Positions 17,810 to 27,679 are shown, numbered from the stretch's first letter. The stretch: DNA of 64,000 bases from JAEUIE01 sp047602475 (GCA_047602475.1 JASGHE010000004.1:215471-279470), one strand, 5' to 3'. Translations and numbers: made by a program. Notes: generated by a model from the letters alone, not told the origin.

Positions 17810-19015
17810 ATGCACCAGCACGACCTGATTCGCAGCCTTCGAGAAAAGTCATCCAGCAAAATAGTCCTCGTCGTGGCTGACGGCCTGGGCGGATTGCCCC
17901 TGGAACCGGGTGGCAGCACCGAACTGGAGTCCGCCTCCACCCCCCACTTAGACGAAGCAGCCCGGCTCGGCGTGTGTGGCCTCAGCACCCCCGTTCTGCC
18001 CGGCATCACCCCCGGCAGCGGCCCCGGCCACCTCGCTCTCTTCGGCTACGATCCTTTGGAACACCAGATTGGCCGTGGCGTGCTCGAAGCGCTGGGCATC
18101 AACTTTGCCGTCGGCCCCAAGGATGTCGCCATCCGGGGTAACTTTGTCACCGTCGATGCGGAAGGTTTGATCAGCGACCGCCGGGCGGGACGACCCACCA
18201 CCGAACGCTGCGTCGCCATGTGCAAGAAGATGAGCACGATCAAAATCCCCGGCGTCGAGATCTTCGTCGAGCCGGTCAAGGAACACCGTTTCGTTCTCGT
18301 CCTGCGTGCCGCCGGGCTGGGTGATAAGGTCAACGATACCGATCCCCAGGCGGTCGGTGTCAAGCCCCTCGAAGCCAAGGGCCAGGATGCTGCCTCCAAG
18401 AAAACCGCTGACCTGGTGAACAAGTTCATCGAAGCAGCCGGGAAGGTTCTTTCCGGCGATGCCCCCACCAACATGGTCACTCTCCGTGGCTTCGCCAAGC
18501 TCCCCGCCATCCCCACCATGGAAGATGTCTACGGCCTGCGTGCCTGTGCCATCGCCGTCTACCCGATGTACAAAGGCCTCGCCCGCCTCGTCAACATGAC
18601 CATCTCCGATTGTGGCAACACCCTCGCCGAGCAGGTCAACACGCTGGAGAAGCTCTGGGATCAGTACGACTTCTTCTTCCTGCACTACAAGTACACCGAC
18701 AGCACCGGCGAAGATGGCAACTTCGACGCCAAGGTGAAAGCCATCGAAGCCCTCGATGCTGAGATTCCGAGAATGCGAGCGCTGAAGCCCGATGTCTTCA
18801 TCGTCACCGGCGACCACAGTACGCCGAGCAAGATGAAGAGCCACTCCTGGCACCCCGTGCCGACGCTGCTCGCCGCCGACACCTGCCGTACCGACGCCGT
18901 CACCGCCTTCAGCGAAGCCGCCTGCCTCTTCGGCGGCCTCGGCCACTTCCAGGCGAAACACCTGATGCTGCTAGCGATGGCCCATGCCAACCGCTTCGGC
19001 AAGTACGGAGCGTAA
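17810..19015 (+). CDS. apgM: 2,3-bisphosphoglycerate-independent phosphoglycerate mutase, archaeal type
   Basis: Interconverts 3- and 2-phosphoglycerate through a phosphoserine intermediate with two metal ions (alkaline phosphatase superfamily). The N-terminal metal Asp is in LVVADGLGG, the nucleophile Ser in TPGSGPGHLALFGYDP, and C-terminal metal ligands in FIVTGDHSTPS with HSWHPVP. The 401-residue length matches the archaeal/ApgM form rather than the 510-residue GpmI. ApgM in bacteria is typical of planctomycetes and a few other phyla. The start at 17810 is the first ATG, 240 bases from divergent pgi. Confidence 0.93.
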   Translation: MHQHDLIRSLREKSSSKIVLVVADGLGGLPLEPGGSTELESASTPHLDEAARLGVCGLSTPVLPGITPGSGPGHLALFGYDPLEHQIGRGVLEALGINFAVGPKDVAIRGNFVTVDAEGLISDRRAGRPTTERCVAMCKKMSTIKIPGVEIFVEPVKEHRFVLVLRAAGLGDKVNDTDPQAVGVKPLEAKGQDAASKKTADLVNKFIEAAGKVLSGDAPTNMVTLRGFAKLPAIPTMEDVYGLRACAIAVYPMYKGLARLVNMTISDCGNTLAEQVNTLEKLWDQYDFFFLHYKYTDSTGEDGNFDAKVKAIEALDAEIPRMRALKPDVFIVTGDHSTPSKMKSHSWHPVPTLLAADTCRTDAVTAFSEAACLFGGLGHFQAKHLMLLAMAHANRFGKYGA

Positions 19016-19025
19016 GGACGCAATG

Positions 19026-19102
19026 CCATGACAGCCTGAAGCGCAAGCGAGGGGCGCGTGCAATCGCAAGGCCCCCCTCGCTAACGCTTCAGGCTGCCAT
19101 GG
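19026..19102. repeat. Family A inverted repeat, copy 3
   Basis: ccatgacagcctgaagcgcaagcgagggg pairs with the inverted copy ending aggctgccatgg, around a loop with gcgcgtgcaatcgcaag. It begins 11 bases after the mutase stop and is the best-preserved family A copy. Confidence 0.9.
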
Positions 19103-19141
19103 TGATGGCACCTATACTACGCTTCAACTGAGGAAGCACCC

Positions 19142-19562
19142 ATGCCCCAACCACCACCCACACCCTTCCGCATCGAGGCCTTCCGCCTCAAACCGAGTCA
19201 AGACCTATCCCTCGAAATCAAACGCTTCGTCGAAAGCAAACACATCGAAGCCGGCGTGCTCCTGAGCGGTGTGGGCAGTCTGAAGAAAGCCGTCATCCGC
19301 TATGCTGATCAACCGGCAGTGCGCCACCATCGAGCGAAAAATGGAGATCGTTTCCCTCAACGGCACCGTTTCGATGCATGGCAGCCACATCCATCTAGCC
19401 GTCTCACTCGGCACCGGCGAATGCCTCGGCGGCCATCTCCTCGAAGGCTGCCTCGTCTACACTACGGCAGAGATCGTTCTCGGCGTCATGAACGACATGC
19501 GATTCGTAAGACAGCCCTGTGCTGAGTCAGGGTTCAAGGAACTGGTGGTCGAACGACGGTGA
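19142..19562 (+). CDS. PPC/DUF296 domain DNA-binding-like protein, frame broken once
   Basis: Two overlapping frames make one PPC-domain protein of about 140 residues. The first gives FRIEAFRLKPSQDLSLEI and HIEAGVLLSGVGSLKKAVIRYADQP; the second continues ATIERKMEIVSLNGTVSMHG, SHIHLAVSLGTGECLGGHL and GCLVYTTAEIV. The shift falls at about 19318-19328. PPC domains form trimers; some bind AT-rich DNA, and the bacterial stand-alone forms have no settled role. The motif HIHLAVS with GGHLLEGC holds the conserved His residues that bind metal in relatives. The break resembles the other one-base indels in this window. Confidence 0.75.
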
Positions 19563-19591
19563 AGTAAGAAGAGCCACGCAAAGCCTATGCA

Positions 19592-20548
19592 TTAATCGAA
19601 CGGACTATTACCATCCAACTCCTCGCTACCCTGCCAGGTAATGAATGGCCAGAGTTGTTTCATGTCGAATGGCTGATGCCTGCCACTTCTCACAGTCCCA
19701 TCGGCAAACAGGTATTTGATTCTATTGCCTTCACCCGGACCTCCTTTTCCACCAAGCAGCCAGCCAGTAAGAGGTGCAGGAAACCGATTCACTGGAGGCC
19801 CTACTAAGAGTGGCAGATCCTTCTGAACCTGCAAGTCCGCTGGCGAAGTCCAGGGCACCGGAGTCAGCGGTGCAATCGCCGCTATTACCGTATTCGACAG
19901 CCCATCCTTCTTGGCAGCTTCCGTCAGACTTCGCTGCTTCCCGATCTCAAAGAGAGTCTCCGGACCTACAAGCAGTTGAAAGTAGGTGTACCCCGCCGGA
20001 GCTTCCCGGCCATATTTAGGCATCCGGTAGCAGTCCGGCATCAACGGCAGAAGAGTGATGTTGTGCGCACTATCCCACGGCTCATCGAGATGAAATCGCT
20101 GATATAGTTCTTCCTTGCCCAAATAGGGCAGCAGATGCACCCGCCAGCTCAGTAGGGGCTTGTTCTCTGATGATAAGTTCGCCACCTGAGGCAGGTAGTG
20201 AAAATCGGCATCGTAATTGTGCATCGCAATGGCAATGTTTCGCAGCTTTTCACCTACCTGCATGGAAGTTGAACCGACAGCATACATGGTGGCTACGATG
20301 AGAATCGGCGAAAAAAGAAACAAACCAATGAATGACAACAGCACAAACCCGAGGCTGCAGTGAATCAACTTGGCAATCAGATACTTCGACGCTTTCCACC
20401 ACTTGCACAAGAGTGATATCGTCAACGCTCCCCAGACGCTGAAGACGGCAACTTCAATAGCAGCCACGATACTGTAAATGCCAGTACCACAAATCAGCGC
20501 CACGAGGCCGAGGTAGGCCAGAAAATTACGATTGTCTTTCGTAGTCAT
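19592..20548 (-). CDS. DUF1559-like membrane protein (type II pseudopilin-related C-terminal domain)
   Basis: The 318-residue protein begins with three to four hydrophobic segments (YLGLVALICGTGIYSIVAAI, VAVFSVWGALTISLLCKW, LGFVLLSFIGLFLFSPILI), then continues with the DUF1559 body: LRNIAIAMHNYDADFHYLP, LLSWRVHLLPYLGKEELYQR, FHLDEPWDSAHN, and a C-terminal FADGTVRSGR. DUF1559 proteins are a large planctomycete family normally carrying a type IV pilin-like N-terminus; here that leader is replaced by a multi-span membrane region. The frame is open to a TTG at 20581, but the ATG at 20548 is the better start. Role unknown. Confidence 0.8.
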   Translation of the reverse strand: MTTKDNRNFLAYLGLVALICGTGIYSIVAAIEVAVFSVWGALTISLLCKWWKASKYLIAKLIHCSLGFVLLSFIGLFLFSPILIVATMYAVGSTSMQVGEKLRNIAIAMHNYDADFHYLPQVANLSSENKPLLSWRVHLLPYLGKEELYQRFHLDEPWDSAHNITLLPLMPDCYRMPKYGREAPAGYTYFQLLVGPETLFEIGKQRSLTEAAKKDGLSNTVIAAIAPLTPVPWTSPADLQVQKDLPLLVGPPVNRFPAPLTGWLLGGKGGPGEGNRIKYLFADGTVRSGRHQPFDMKQLWPFITWQGSEELDGNSPFD

Positions 20549-20650
20549 CAAGAATCTTTCACCGATCCAGAACCTTACCAATATCTCAGAACAACGACTT
20601 CATACTACCCGGGAACATCGCTTTGCTCAATGATTCTCTCATCAAACACA

Positions 20651-20712
20651 AAGAGCCGCGCACGAAGTAAGCGGTCCTGCACACCTTAGCCGCTTACTTC
20701 GTGCGCGGCTCC
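20651..20712. repeat. Intergenic hairpin (gagccgcgcacgaagtaagcgg)
   Basis: gagccgcgcacgaagtaagcgg and ccgcttacttcgtgcgcggctc form a long perfect stem separated by about 16 bases. It lies between a reverse-strand and a forward-strand gene, so it is in the shared upstream region and not a terminator. Confidence 0.85.
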
Positions 20713-20789
20713 GTTTTCCTCTCGCCTTCCCCCCCACTCTGCGGTACAGTTCTAAAAGCACGACGCAACTCGATTCCCACAGACACCGC

Positions 20790-23700
20790 ATGCCTCGATA
20801 TCTTCCACTCCTCATCCTCGCATTTCTTGCAGCTACCCCTGCCCACGCTCAGGACGATGGCACGCCTCACCTGGAACTCGTCCGGGGGCTGCGTGATCGT
20901 GGCTACCACGACCTCGCCCTCGCTTATCTGGAGAAGCTGCAAGCTCAACCGAATCAACTCAGTGCCGAGGTGAAAACAGCCCTACCTCTGGAACTGGCCC
21001 GCAGCCGGGCGGAAATCGCTCCCACCATCCCCGTTGGGCCGGAGCGCGATCGCCTCCTTCAGAAATCCCGAAGCGATCTCGAAGCGGTCATCCGCGCCAA
21101 TCCCAACGCTTCCTTCGCTCACGAAGCCACCCAGGCACTCGCCAACACCATCGTCGAACAAGCCCGCAGTGCCTCCACCGCCAGCGAACGGGCCGGCATC
21201 TCTCGACCGAACGCCGGCAAAGAAGCTAAGGATCAGCAAGCCGCCGCCCTCAGGCACTTCGATGATGCCGAGCGCCTCTTCGCCGATCTGCAAAAGAAAC
21301 TCGAAGACGAACTGGGTCTCAAGAACTCACCCGAGAAGACACCGAACAAAGGCGGCGTACCGAATCCCCCGAAGAGTAGCCCTCTCTACTTGAGCACGCT
21401 CTACTACCGCGCCCTGGCCCGCTACGAGAAAGGCCGCATCCCTGGTCTCGGCGTCCGCGACTCTGGCCTGGCCAACGACGAAGCCCGCCAGATTGCCGAA
21501 AAGCTCTCCGCCTACCGTGGCACCAGTTCCGCCGGCTGGCAAGGCTTCGCTCTCTATGCCCGCACTCTCGAAGGGGCCGACGACGCCAAGGCCAACCAGA
21601 TCTATCGCAACATTGATGCAGCCAGCACCCCGAACGCCGTCGCCGCTCAGCGAGCGATGCGTTACTTCCCCCTCGCCCGTGCCGAAGCTTCCGGCGACAT
21701 TACCGAACGTGGCCCCGAGCGTGACCGCCTCCGTACCCAGGCTGAACGCTGGCTCCAACTCTATGGCGGCACTGCCGGCAGCAGCAAGGATGCCCAGCAC
21801 GTTCGCTACATGCTCATCCGCATCCTTGGCAAGGAACTCGAAGAGATTCCCGAAGCCCGCCGCCAGAGTGGCGAAGCACAGGCCAAGCTCGAACGTGCCC
21901 TCGCCCTCATCGACAGTATGGACAATGGCCGGGCCGAATATCAGGATGCCCTCGAACGGACCAAGTACAGTCTGCTTCGCCTCAGTGGCCGAGCCAAAGG
22001 GCCGCTCGAATCGCTGAAGACCTTTGACGAAGCCCTGCTGCGGGCCTCCATGGAGTTCTACCAGCAGCAGGCCCTCGAAGCGAAACTGAAGGAAGTGGGC
22101 AACACCGCTGCCAGGGCCGATGTCGAATCCCAGTACAAGAAACAGGTCGAGTCGACTCTTGCCGCTCTTCGTCGCACCCAGTCGATGATGCTCGATACCG
22201 TCGTCTCCGAACGCAACCGGGTCCGCATCTTCAACATGATGCAGAGCTGCCTGCGTCGTTTGAACGATGGCCCCCGCGCCGCCATCCTTTGTGAACACCT
22301 CGCCCTTACGGCCCGCCAGCCCGAAATCGCTCAGGCCGCTGCCGCCGAGGCGTTGCGGCTCTACCAGTTCCTCAGCCGGGAAGGGGGCAAGGCCGACCCC
22401 TATGCCGCTCACCACCTGATGAGTATGGCCCAACTCCTCGATCAACGCTTCCCCGACTCCGCGCAGGCTGATGAAGCTCGGTCGATCATCGGCCGAGACC
22501 TCATCGCCAAACATCAGCTCGATCCCGCCATCGCCATGCTCACCAAGGTCAAAGCCAACCCCGGCACCGCCCGCTACCTCGCCGGGCTCGCTGCATGGAG
22601 CAAGCATCGAGAAATGCACAAGGATAAGATCAGCGCCAAGTCCGCCGAGTCAAATCAGGCTCTGGCCCTCTTGAACGAATCAGTCGCCGCCTTCGCCAAG
22701 ATGAGCAGCAAGGATGAGCTCGAACAACGAACCGAAGTGCAGGCCGCCCTCTTGATCCTCGGCATCCACGATACGCTCGGCGATGTCGATGCGGTCATCT
22801 CTACCGCTCAATCACTCCTGACACGCATCGAAACGAAGAAGATGCCCAACGGCCTGGCCCCCGGCACTGAGATTCAAGTCCTCGAAACCGTCATGAGTGC
22901 ATTCATCCAGAAGCGTGATCTCCAGGCCGGCCCTGCCAAGCTGCTCGCCATTCTAAGCAAACGCAACAACGATCCGGCGCTCGGCGACAGCACCCGCTTC
23001 CTGCAATCAACCGCTCTCCGCATCAGGCAGCAACTCGATGAGTACCTCAAACAGGGCGACGCCGCCAAGCCTCAGTACCAGGCCACCCGGGACAGCTACC
23101 GCCAGTTCCTCGAACAGATCGAGAAAGACCCCAAGCTCCCTCTCAAGCAGCGCGTCTGGCTCGGCTCCAGCTTCAACGGCATCGGCGACTATGCCCGTGC
23201 CGCCGCCGTGCTGAGCCAGATCAAAGCTCCCGCCGTCGACCCCAACAAGAAGACAAGCGATACTCCCGACGAAGAGACGCAACTCTATCGCCAGGCCATC
23301 AGCCTCCGTATCTCCGCCCTGCGTCAAGCAGCCCTCAGTGAAGCCGACGCCAACGATAGAGACAAGGCCCTCGCCATCGTCGAGAAGGAACTACAGAAGG
23401 TGATGGCCGAACCATGGGCCAAACGCAACCCCACTCTCTTGAGAGATGACATCTACCTCCAGCAACTGCGTGGCAACTACAGCGGCAGGAACGGGGCCAT
23501 CACACGCTGGGATGGTTTCCGCACCGTGCTGCGTCCCCTCATGGATAAGAATGAGACCATGAAGGAACTCTACTGGGAAAGCAACTACAACCTCGCTTAC
23601 TGCATTTATCAGGAAGCGAAGATGCTGAAGAACGCCGAAGCCCAGAAGAAGGGCATCGACCGGGCCGCCGGCATCATCATCGACGCACGCCGCTCCAAGT

Positions 23701-23816
23701 TCGGCACCCCGGCTCAGGCCACCAGGTTCAACGAAATGCTGGCCAACCCCAAATACGCCGACCTGAAAGCTGCCTTGGATCGGCTTGATGGCCCACCAAC
23801 AGGTAAGTCTCAATAA
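20790..23816 (+). CDS. Large secreted TPR-like repeat protein
   Basis: A 1008-residue protein with a signal peptide (MPRYLPLLILAFLAATPAHA) followed by almost uninterrupted helical sequence. Degenerate tetratricopeptide-type units are spread over the length (for example DLALAYLEKLQAQPNQ, AQADEARSIIGRDLIAKHQ, RAAAVLSQIKAP). No enzyme motif is visible. TPR solenoids hold protein partners; in planctomycetes such proteins sit in the periplasm, often beside ExbB-like or MotA-like genes. The following gene, 12 bases downstream, encodes a smaller protein of the same style, so the two probably act together. Confidence 0.8.
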   Translation: MPRYLPLLILAFLAATPAHAQDDGTPHLELVRGLRDRGYHDLALAYLEKLQAQPNQLSAEVKTALPLELARSRAEIAPTIPVGPERDRLLQKSRSDLEAVIRANPNASFAHEATQALANTIVEQARSASTASERAGISRPNAGKEAKDQQAAALRHFDDAERLFADLQKKLEDELGLKNSPEKTPNKGGVPNPPKSSPLYLSTLYYRALARYEKGRIPGLGVRDSGLANDEARQIAEKLSAYRGTSSAGWQGFALYARTLEGADDAKANQIYRNIDAASTPNAVAAQRAMRYFPLARAEASGDITERGPERDRLRTQAERWLQLYGGTAGSSKDAQHVRYMLIRILGKELEEIPEARRQSGEAQAKLERALALIDSMDNGRAEYQDALERTKYSLLRLSGRAKGPLESLKTFDEALLRASMEFYQQQALEAKLKEVGNTAARADVESQYKKQVESTLAALRRTQSMMLDTVVSERNRVRIFNMMQSCLRRLNDGPRAAILCEHLALTARQPEIAQAAAAEALRLYQFLSREGGKADPYAAHHLMSMAQLLDQRFPDSAQADEARSIIGRDLIAKHQLDPAIAMLTKVKANPGTARYLAGLAAWSKHREMHKDKISAKSAESNQALALLNESVAAFAKMSSKDELEQRTEVQAALLILGIHDTLGDVDAVISTAQSLLTRIETKKMPNGLAPGTEIQVLETVMSAFIQKRDLQAGPAKLLAILSKRNNDPALGDSTRFLQSTALRIRQQLDEYLKQGDAAKPQYQATRDSYRQFLEQIEKDPKLPLKQRVWLGSSFNGIGDYARAAAVLSQIKAPAVDPNKKTSDTPDEETQLYRQAISLRISALRQAALSEADANDRDKALAIVEKELQKVMAEPWAKRNPTLLRDDIYLQQLRGNYSGRNGAITRWDGFRTVLRPLMDKNETMKELYWESNYNLAYCIYQEAKMLKNAEAQKKGIDRAAGIIIDARRSKFGTPAQATRFNEMLANPKYADLKAALDRLDGPPTGKSQ

Positions 23817-23828
23817 GAAAGTTTCCCC

Positions 23829-24923
23829 ATGCTCCGTGTCTCATCCTGCCTGTTCATCTGCCTGTTGGCCGTGTACTCCGCAGCCGCCCAGGATCGCGTC
23901 ACCTACCTGGATCGCGGTTCCAAGACCGGGGCCACGCTCCTTAAGAGCGGTACTATCACCGGTGAAGACCCGGGCAAGGTCACCCTCTCCTCCGGCGACA
24001 ATCGACGCAATGACATTCTCGTGTCTGACATTATCGACATCGCCTACGACGGCGAACCGACTGCCGAGATGAATGCCGCCCGCACCGCCGAGCGTGAACG
24101 CAAGTACGACGTCGCCCTGGCAGGCTATGCTGACGCGCTCAGGAAATCTCCTTCCGACAAGAAACTCCTCCGCCGTCATCTCGAGTACAAGGTCGCCGAG
24201 ATGCGCACCGCCCAGGCCGATGCCGGCGTCAACCCTGCCGCCGCTCTCGACGCGCTGCGCCAGTTCACCAAAGCAAATCCCGACAGCCGCCAGAGCCTGG
24301 CAGCCTACGACAACCTCGGTCGGCTCCTCGTCATCGCAAGGCAACCCGTCAACGAAGTCGTCGAAGCCCTGGCAGGCGTCCGCTCCAAGTATGGCTCCGA
24401 CAGCAAAGAAGTGGCCAACCGCTGCGATCTGCTCCGCAGCGACCTGATTCTTCAAGATCTGGAACTGACCGCCCAGAAGGACGGGATGGACGCCGCCAAG
24501 GGCAAAGCCGCCGTTGCCGCCAAGGCCATCGCTGAACTGGTCACCATTGCCGACCGCACTGTACAGCCCGATCTGCTCGCCCGGCAAACCTATTGCCAGG
24601 CGATCAACAACCCCGCTGCCGGAACTATCGCCGCCTGGGAGACACAACTGAAAAGCACCGACGATCCCCACAACCGGGCGGGCATCCACCTCGCCCGTGG
24701 CGACTACTACCGTTTGTCGCAAAACTACAAGGATGCGATGTGGGATTATCTCTGGGTCGATACCGTTTACTTCGCCGACCGCCATCAACAAGCCCGCGCG
24801 CTGCTTCAATTGATCGACGTCTTCGACAAACTCGGCGACGCCGCCAAAAGCAGAGACTGCAAGGAACGGCTGCAGAACGATGGCCGCCTCCGGGACACGA
24901 GACAGGCAAAAGCGGCGAAGTAA
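23829..24923 (+). CDS. Secreted TPR-like protein, partner of the preceding gene
   Basis: 364 residues with a signal peptide (MLRVSSCLFICLLAVYSAAAQ). The mature N-terminus (DRVTYLDRGSKTGATLLKSG, then GKVTLSS and DILVSDIIDIAYDGEP) looks like a small beta domain, and the rest is helical TPR-like sequence (ERKYDVALAGYADALRKSP, DSRQSLAAYDNLGRLL). The ATG lies 12 bases after the previous stop, implying an operon. Proteins with this beta-plus-TPR layout are frequent in Gemmata relatives and uncharacterised. The gene ends just before a family B repeat. Confidence 0.8.
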   Translation: MLRVSSCLFICLLAVYSAAAQDRVTYLDRGSKTGATLLKSGTITGEDPGKVTLSSGDNRRNDILVSDIIDIAYDGEPTAEMNAARTAERERKYDVALAGYADALRKSPSDKKLLRRHLEYKVAEMRTAQADAGVNPAAALDALRQFTKANPDSRQSLAAYDNLGRLLVIARQPVNEVVEALAGVRSKYGSDSKEVANRCDLLRSDLILQDLELTAQKDGMDAAKGKAAVAAKAIAELVTIADRTVQPDLLARQTYCQAINNPAAGTIAAWETQLKSTDDPHNRAGIHLARGDYYRLSQNYKDAMWDYLWVDTVYFADRHQQARALLQLIDVFDKLGDAAKSRDCKERLQNDGRLRDTRQAKAAK

Positions 24924-24927
24924 TTTC

Positions 24928-25065
24928 CTCGTTCCCAAGCTCCGCTTGGGTACGCACTGCAAGTGAGGCTCTGCCTCACGTCTTCAAGCGGTATTCTAGT
25001 TCATGCTCTCACAGCGAGGCAGAGCCTCGCAATCAGTGCGTTCCCAGGCAGAGCCTGGGAACGAG
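24928..25065. repeat. Family B nested inverted repeat, copy 1
   Basis: Starts ctcgttcccaagctccgctt and ends aggcagagcctgggaacgag as its inverse. Each half holds two small hairpins (cccaagc-tccg-cttggg and gaggct-ctgcctc). It lies between convergent genes ending at 24923 and 25075, so it is well placed to stop transcription in both directions. Confidence 0.92.
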
Positions 25066-25074
25066 TGGTGTAGG

Positions 25075-26361
25075 TTACTTCACCCGCACCACCACCATCG
25101 TCCGGTCATCCTCCGCGTGCTGCCCCTGGGTGAACTCCTGCACGCTGGCGTCGACCTCATTCAAAAGGCCCTGGGCGCTCACACCGCAATTGCTCAACAC
25201 CTGATCAAGCCGATCCGTGCCATACATCTGCCCCGAAAGATTATGCGCCTCGGTAATGCCATCGGTGTAGAAGAATATCTGATCGCCGGAGAGCAGTCGC
25301 ACTTCCTGGTCAACGTACTTCGTATCGGGGAATATTCCCAGCGGCAAAGCAGGGTCGCCCTCCAGCGTCAGCAGCGTGTTGTCCGAACACCTCTTCACCC
25401 GTGGCGGCGGATGACCGGCGTTGGCATAAGTCATCGTCTTGCTGACCGGATCGTATACGGCATAGAAAGCCGTCACAAACGCTTCGACATCGTTGGTGTA
25501 TACGGCTGATAATCGCTGATTGACATACTCCAGCATCTGCCCCGGCGGCGCAGCCGGGCCAGGGTAACTGTGAACGATGCTATGCGTGACCGCCATCAAC
25601 ACCGCCGCCGGGGTGCCATGCCCGCTCACATCCGCGATGAGGATGCCCCAGAGATTGCCAGGCAGCGGGAAGATATCGTAGTAGTCGCCCCCGGCCCGGG
25701 CTGAGGTCTGGTAGAACGCCGCCAGGTCAAGCCCCGGCACCTTGGGCAGCACTTTAGGCAGCAACGAACGCTGAATCGCTGCCACCGCTTTCAGTTCTCG
25801 ATCGACAGCATCAAACGCCTGTTGCACCTGTTCGCGCAGCACCAGGTTATGGGTGGCTCTGCCGAAAAGGTTGCTGATCCAGAACTGCTCCGGGAACATC
25901 TCCGGATCGAACCCGTCGGGTTGTGATCGCAGAATGACTACCATATTGGTCGATTCGCCCTGATCGAAGTGGGGGATCGCCATCAGCGAATGCTGGCCTT
26001 CCAGATATTCGTAGGCCGGGTCTTCCTTGCTGACATTCAGTTCATTGATCAACCGGGGCTGACCGGCATAGAGCAATTCCCCCAAGAGGCCACCCTTCAG
26101 CAGGGGCAGCTTCTCCGTGTCCTTCCACGGGTTCAGCGTTGTCTTCCACTTCGACGACCGGGTGATGCGAAATAGCGGCTTCATCAACCCGCGCCGGCTG
26201 AGCGACACAAACGAATTGCCCGGCGACAACTGCCGCACCCGCGAACCATACGCCTGCACCATCATCTGCGGATCGGTGTGCGTGCTCATGTCACGCATCG
26301 TTTCAACGATATGATCCAACCGCTCCTGCCACGGCACCGGCTTGGGGATGGGTTCTGGCAT
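25075..26361 (-). CDS. PP2C-type SpoIIE phosphatase with N-terminal GAF-like domain
   Basis: A serine/threonine phosphatase of the RsbU/SpoIIE class that would dephosphorylate an anti-sigma-factor antagonist or similar partner. Residues of about 20-180 resemble a GAF sensor (MVQAYGSRVRQLSPGNSFV, HSLMAIPHFDQGESTNMVVI), followed by a short helix and the catalytic domain from about residue 200: metal Asp in ARAGGDYYDIFPLPGN and GILIADVSGHGTPAAVLM, then FFYTDGITEAHN and the C-terminal DDRTMVVVRVK. All expected metal ligands appear present. Length 428 residues. No anti-sigma antagonist is adjacent; the partner is elsewhere. Confidence 0.9.
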   Translation of the reverse strand: MPEPIPKPVPWQERLDHIVETMRDMSTHTDPQMMVQAYGSRVRQLSPGNSFVSLSRRGLMKPLFRITRSSKWKTTLNPWKDTEKLPLLKGGLLGELLYAGQPRLINELNVSKEDPAYEYLEGQHSLMAIPHFDQGESTNMVVILRSQPDGFDPEMFPEQFWISNLFGRATHNLVLREQVQQAFDAVDRELKAVAAIQRSLLPKVLPKVPGLDLAAFYQTSARAGGDYYDIFPLPGNLWGILIADVSGHGTPAAVLMAVTHSIVHSYPGPAAPPGQMLEYVNQRLSAVYTNDVEAFVTAFYAVYDPVSKTMTYANAGHPPPRVKRCSDNTLLTLEGDPALPLGIFPDTKYVDQEVRLLSGDQIFFYTDGITEAHNLSGQMYGTDRLDQVLSNCGVSAQGLLNEVDASVQEFTQGQHAEDDRTMVVVRVK

Positions 26362-26566
26362 AGATAAAGCTCTGGTGGTGAATGAATGGAATCATTCTAT
26401 GCCCTGACCATCGTTACGAGATGAGAAATGCGGGCATCTGAAATGCAGCGTCGAAGAGCAGGGAATGCGAACGAGCGATGATTTCATGCAACCATGACGG
26501 CAAGTGATGCTACAGTATGGCGAACGAACTCACAACTTCTTCGCTTCCATATTACATGAGATCACC

Positions 26567-27166
26567 ATGCCCAGACATTACCGACCGATTCCGCACAACG
26601 CTATTCGCATCGAAGTGCCCGATACCACACAGCAAACCGATTATTCCTGTGGCGCGTCTTCACTACAGGCCATCGCCAAATACTTCGGCGTCGGGCCCGA
26701 TGATGAGCCACAGTTCGTCAAGGATACCGGCATGAACCACGCTGTCGGTGCCCATCCCGATGAAATTGAAGCCGCCGCCCATCACTATGGATTATCCTGT
26801 CTCATCTATGAACCGATGAACCTCGTCCAACTACGCGCTGAGTTACGTCAAGGCCATCCAGTCATGGTCATGATCCAGGCGTGGGGCGAAGTGGGAAAGG
26901 GAAGCAAGGCCCGTCCTCGCAAGGATTACGCGAATTGCTGGACGGAAGGCCACTGGGTGGTTGCTATCGGGTACGATAAAGAGGCGGTGTTCTTTGAAGA
27001 CCCTTCCCTGCAAGCGGTACGAGGCTACCTTCTCAACGACGAGTTTGACCAGCGCTGGCATGATACCGCCAGGCACAATCGCCATGTCGAACATCTCGGC
27101 ATGGCTATCTGGCTGCCTGGATGCAGACGTTCAGTCTACGCTACCCGTGCCCAGCGGATTCAATAA
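26567..27166 (+). CDS. C39 family cysteine peptidase-like protein
   Basis: A 199-residue cytoplasmic papain-fold protein. The catalytic Cys is in QQTDYSCGASSLQAIAKYFG, the oxyanion Gln lies just before it, the His is in EGHWVVAIGYDKEAVFF and the Asp in FEDPSLQAV. C39 domains usually cleave double-glycine leaders of peptides when fused to ABC exporters, but this one stands alone with no transporter or leader peptide nearby, as in the many stand-alone C39-like peptidases of environmental bacteria. The start at 26567 gives the family N-terminus; the frame is open 63 bases further upstream with no RBS. Confidence 0.82.
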   Translation: MPRHYRPIPHNAIRIEVPDTTQQTDYSCGASSLQAIAKYFGVGPDDEPQFVKDTGMNHAVGAHPDEIEAAAHHYGLSCLIYEPMNLVQLRAELRQGHPVMVMIQAWGEVGKGSKARPRKDYANCWTEGHWVVAIGYDKEAVFFEDPSLQAVRGYLLNDEFDQRWHDTARHNRHVEHLGMAIWLPGCRRSVYATRAQRIQ

Positions 27167-27211
27167 GTATGGTCCTGACACCGAGACACAACACCAGAAC
27201 CTGGATTCACC

Positions 27212-27679
27212 ATGATCAGGCCAACCACTCCCAGCGACACCCCCGCTCTGCTCGCCATCGCCGAACGGACCGAGGTCTTCAAAGCCCATGAACTCGTCGC
27301 CCTGCGTGAAGTGCTCGACGACTACCACAAGGCTCCGGGCCAGCATCAGGCATACACGTTTGAAGCGAACGGCCACAGTATCGGCCTCGTTTATTTCGCT
27401 CCCGCCGCCATGACGGACCGTACCTGGTACCTCTACTGGATCTTCGTCGAGAAGACGACGCAGGCCAAAGGCATCGGTTCCCAGCTCCTCGCCTTCGCTG
27501 AAGTGGAAGCTCGAAAGCTGGGCGCTCGCCTGATGCTCATCGAAACCTCCGGCCTGCCCTACTATCAACTCACCCGCGCCTTCTACCTCAAGCATGGCTA
27601 CGACCTCGACGCCGTTATTCACGACTACTACGAAGCCGGCGACGATATGAATATCTTCCGGAAGAAGTTGTCTGGTTAG
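27212..27679 (+). CDS. GNAT family N-acetyltransferase
   Basis: A 155-residue single GNAT domain. Strand beta-4 and the acetyl-CoA-binding loop are seen in YWIFVEKTTQAKGIGSQLL (V-x5-Q/K-x-x-G-x-G), followed by the typical helix AFAEVEARKLGARLMLIETS and the late FYLKHGYDLDAVIHDYYEAG. It transfers an acetyl group from acetyl-CoA to an amine; the substrate cannot be predicted. The stop codon TAG overlaps the start of an intergenic inverted repeat at 27679. Confidence 0.87.
   Translation: MIRPTTPSDTPALLAIAERTEVFKAHELVALREVLDDYHKAPGQHQAYTFEANGHSIGLVYFAPAAMTDRTWYLYWIFVEKTTQAKGIGSQLLAFAEVEARKLGARLMLIETSGLPYYQLTRAFYLKHGYDLDAVIHDYYEAGDDMNIFRKKLSG

Noticed and set aside
24928..25065. Possible CRISPR array because of repeated cgttccca...tgggaacg units
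   Set aside because: Units are inverted, not direct; there are only two per locus and no regular spacers or cas genes. It is a nested inverted repeat.
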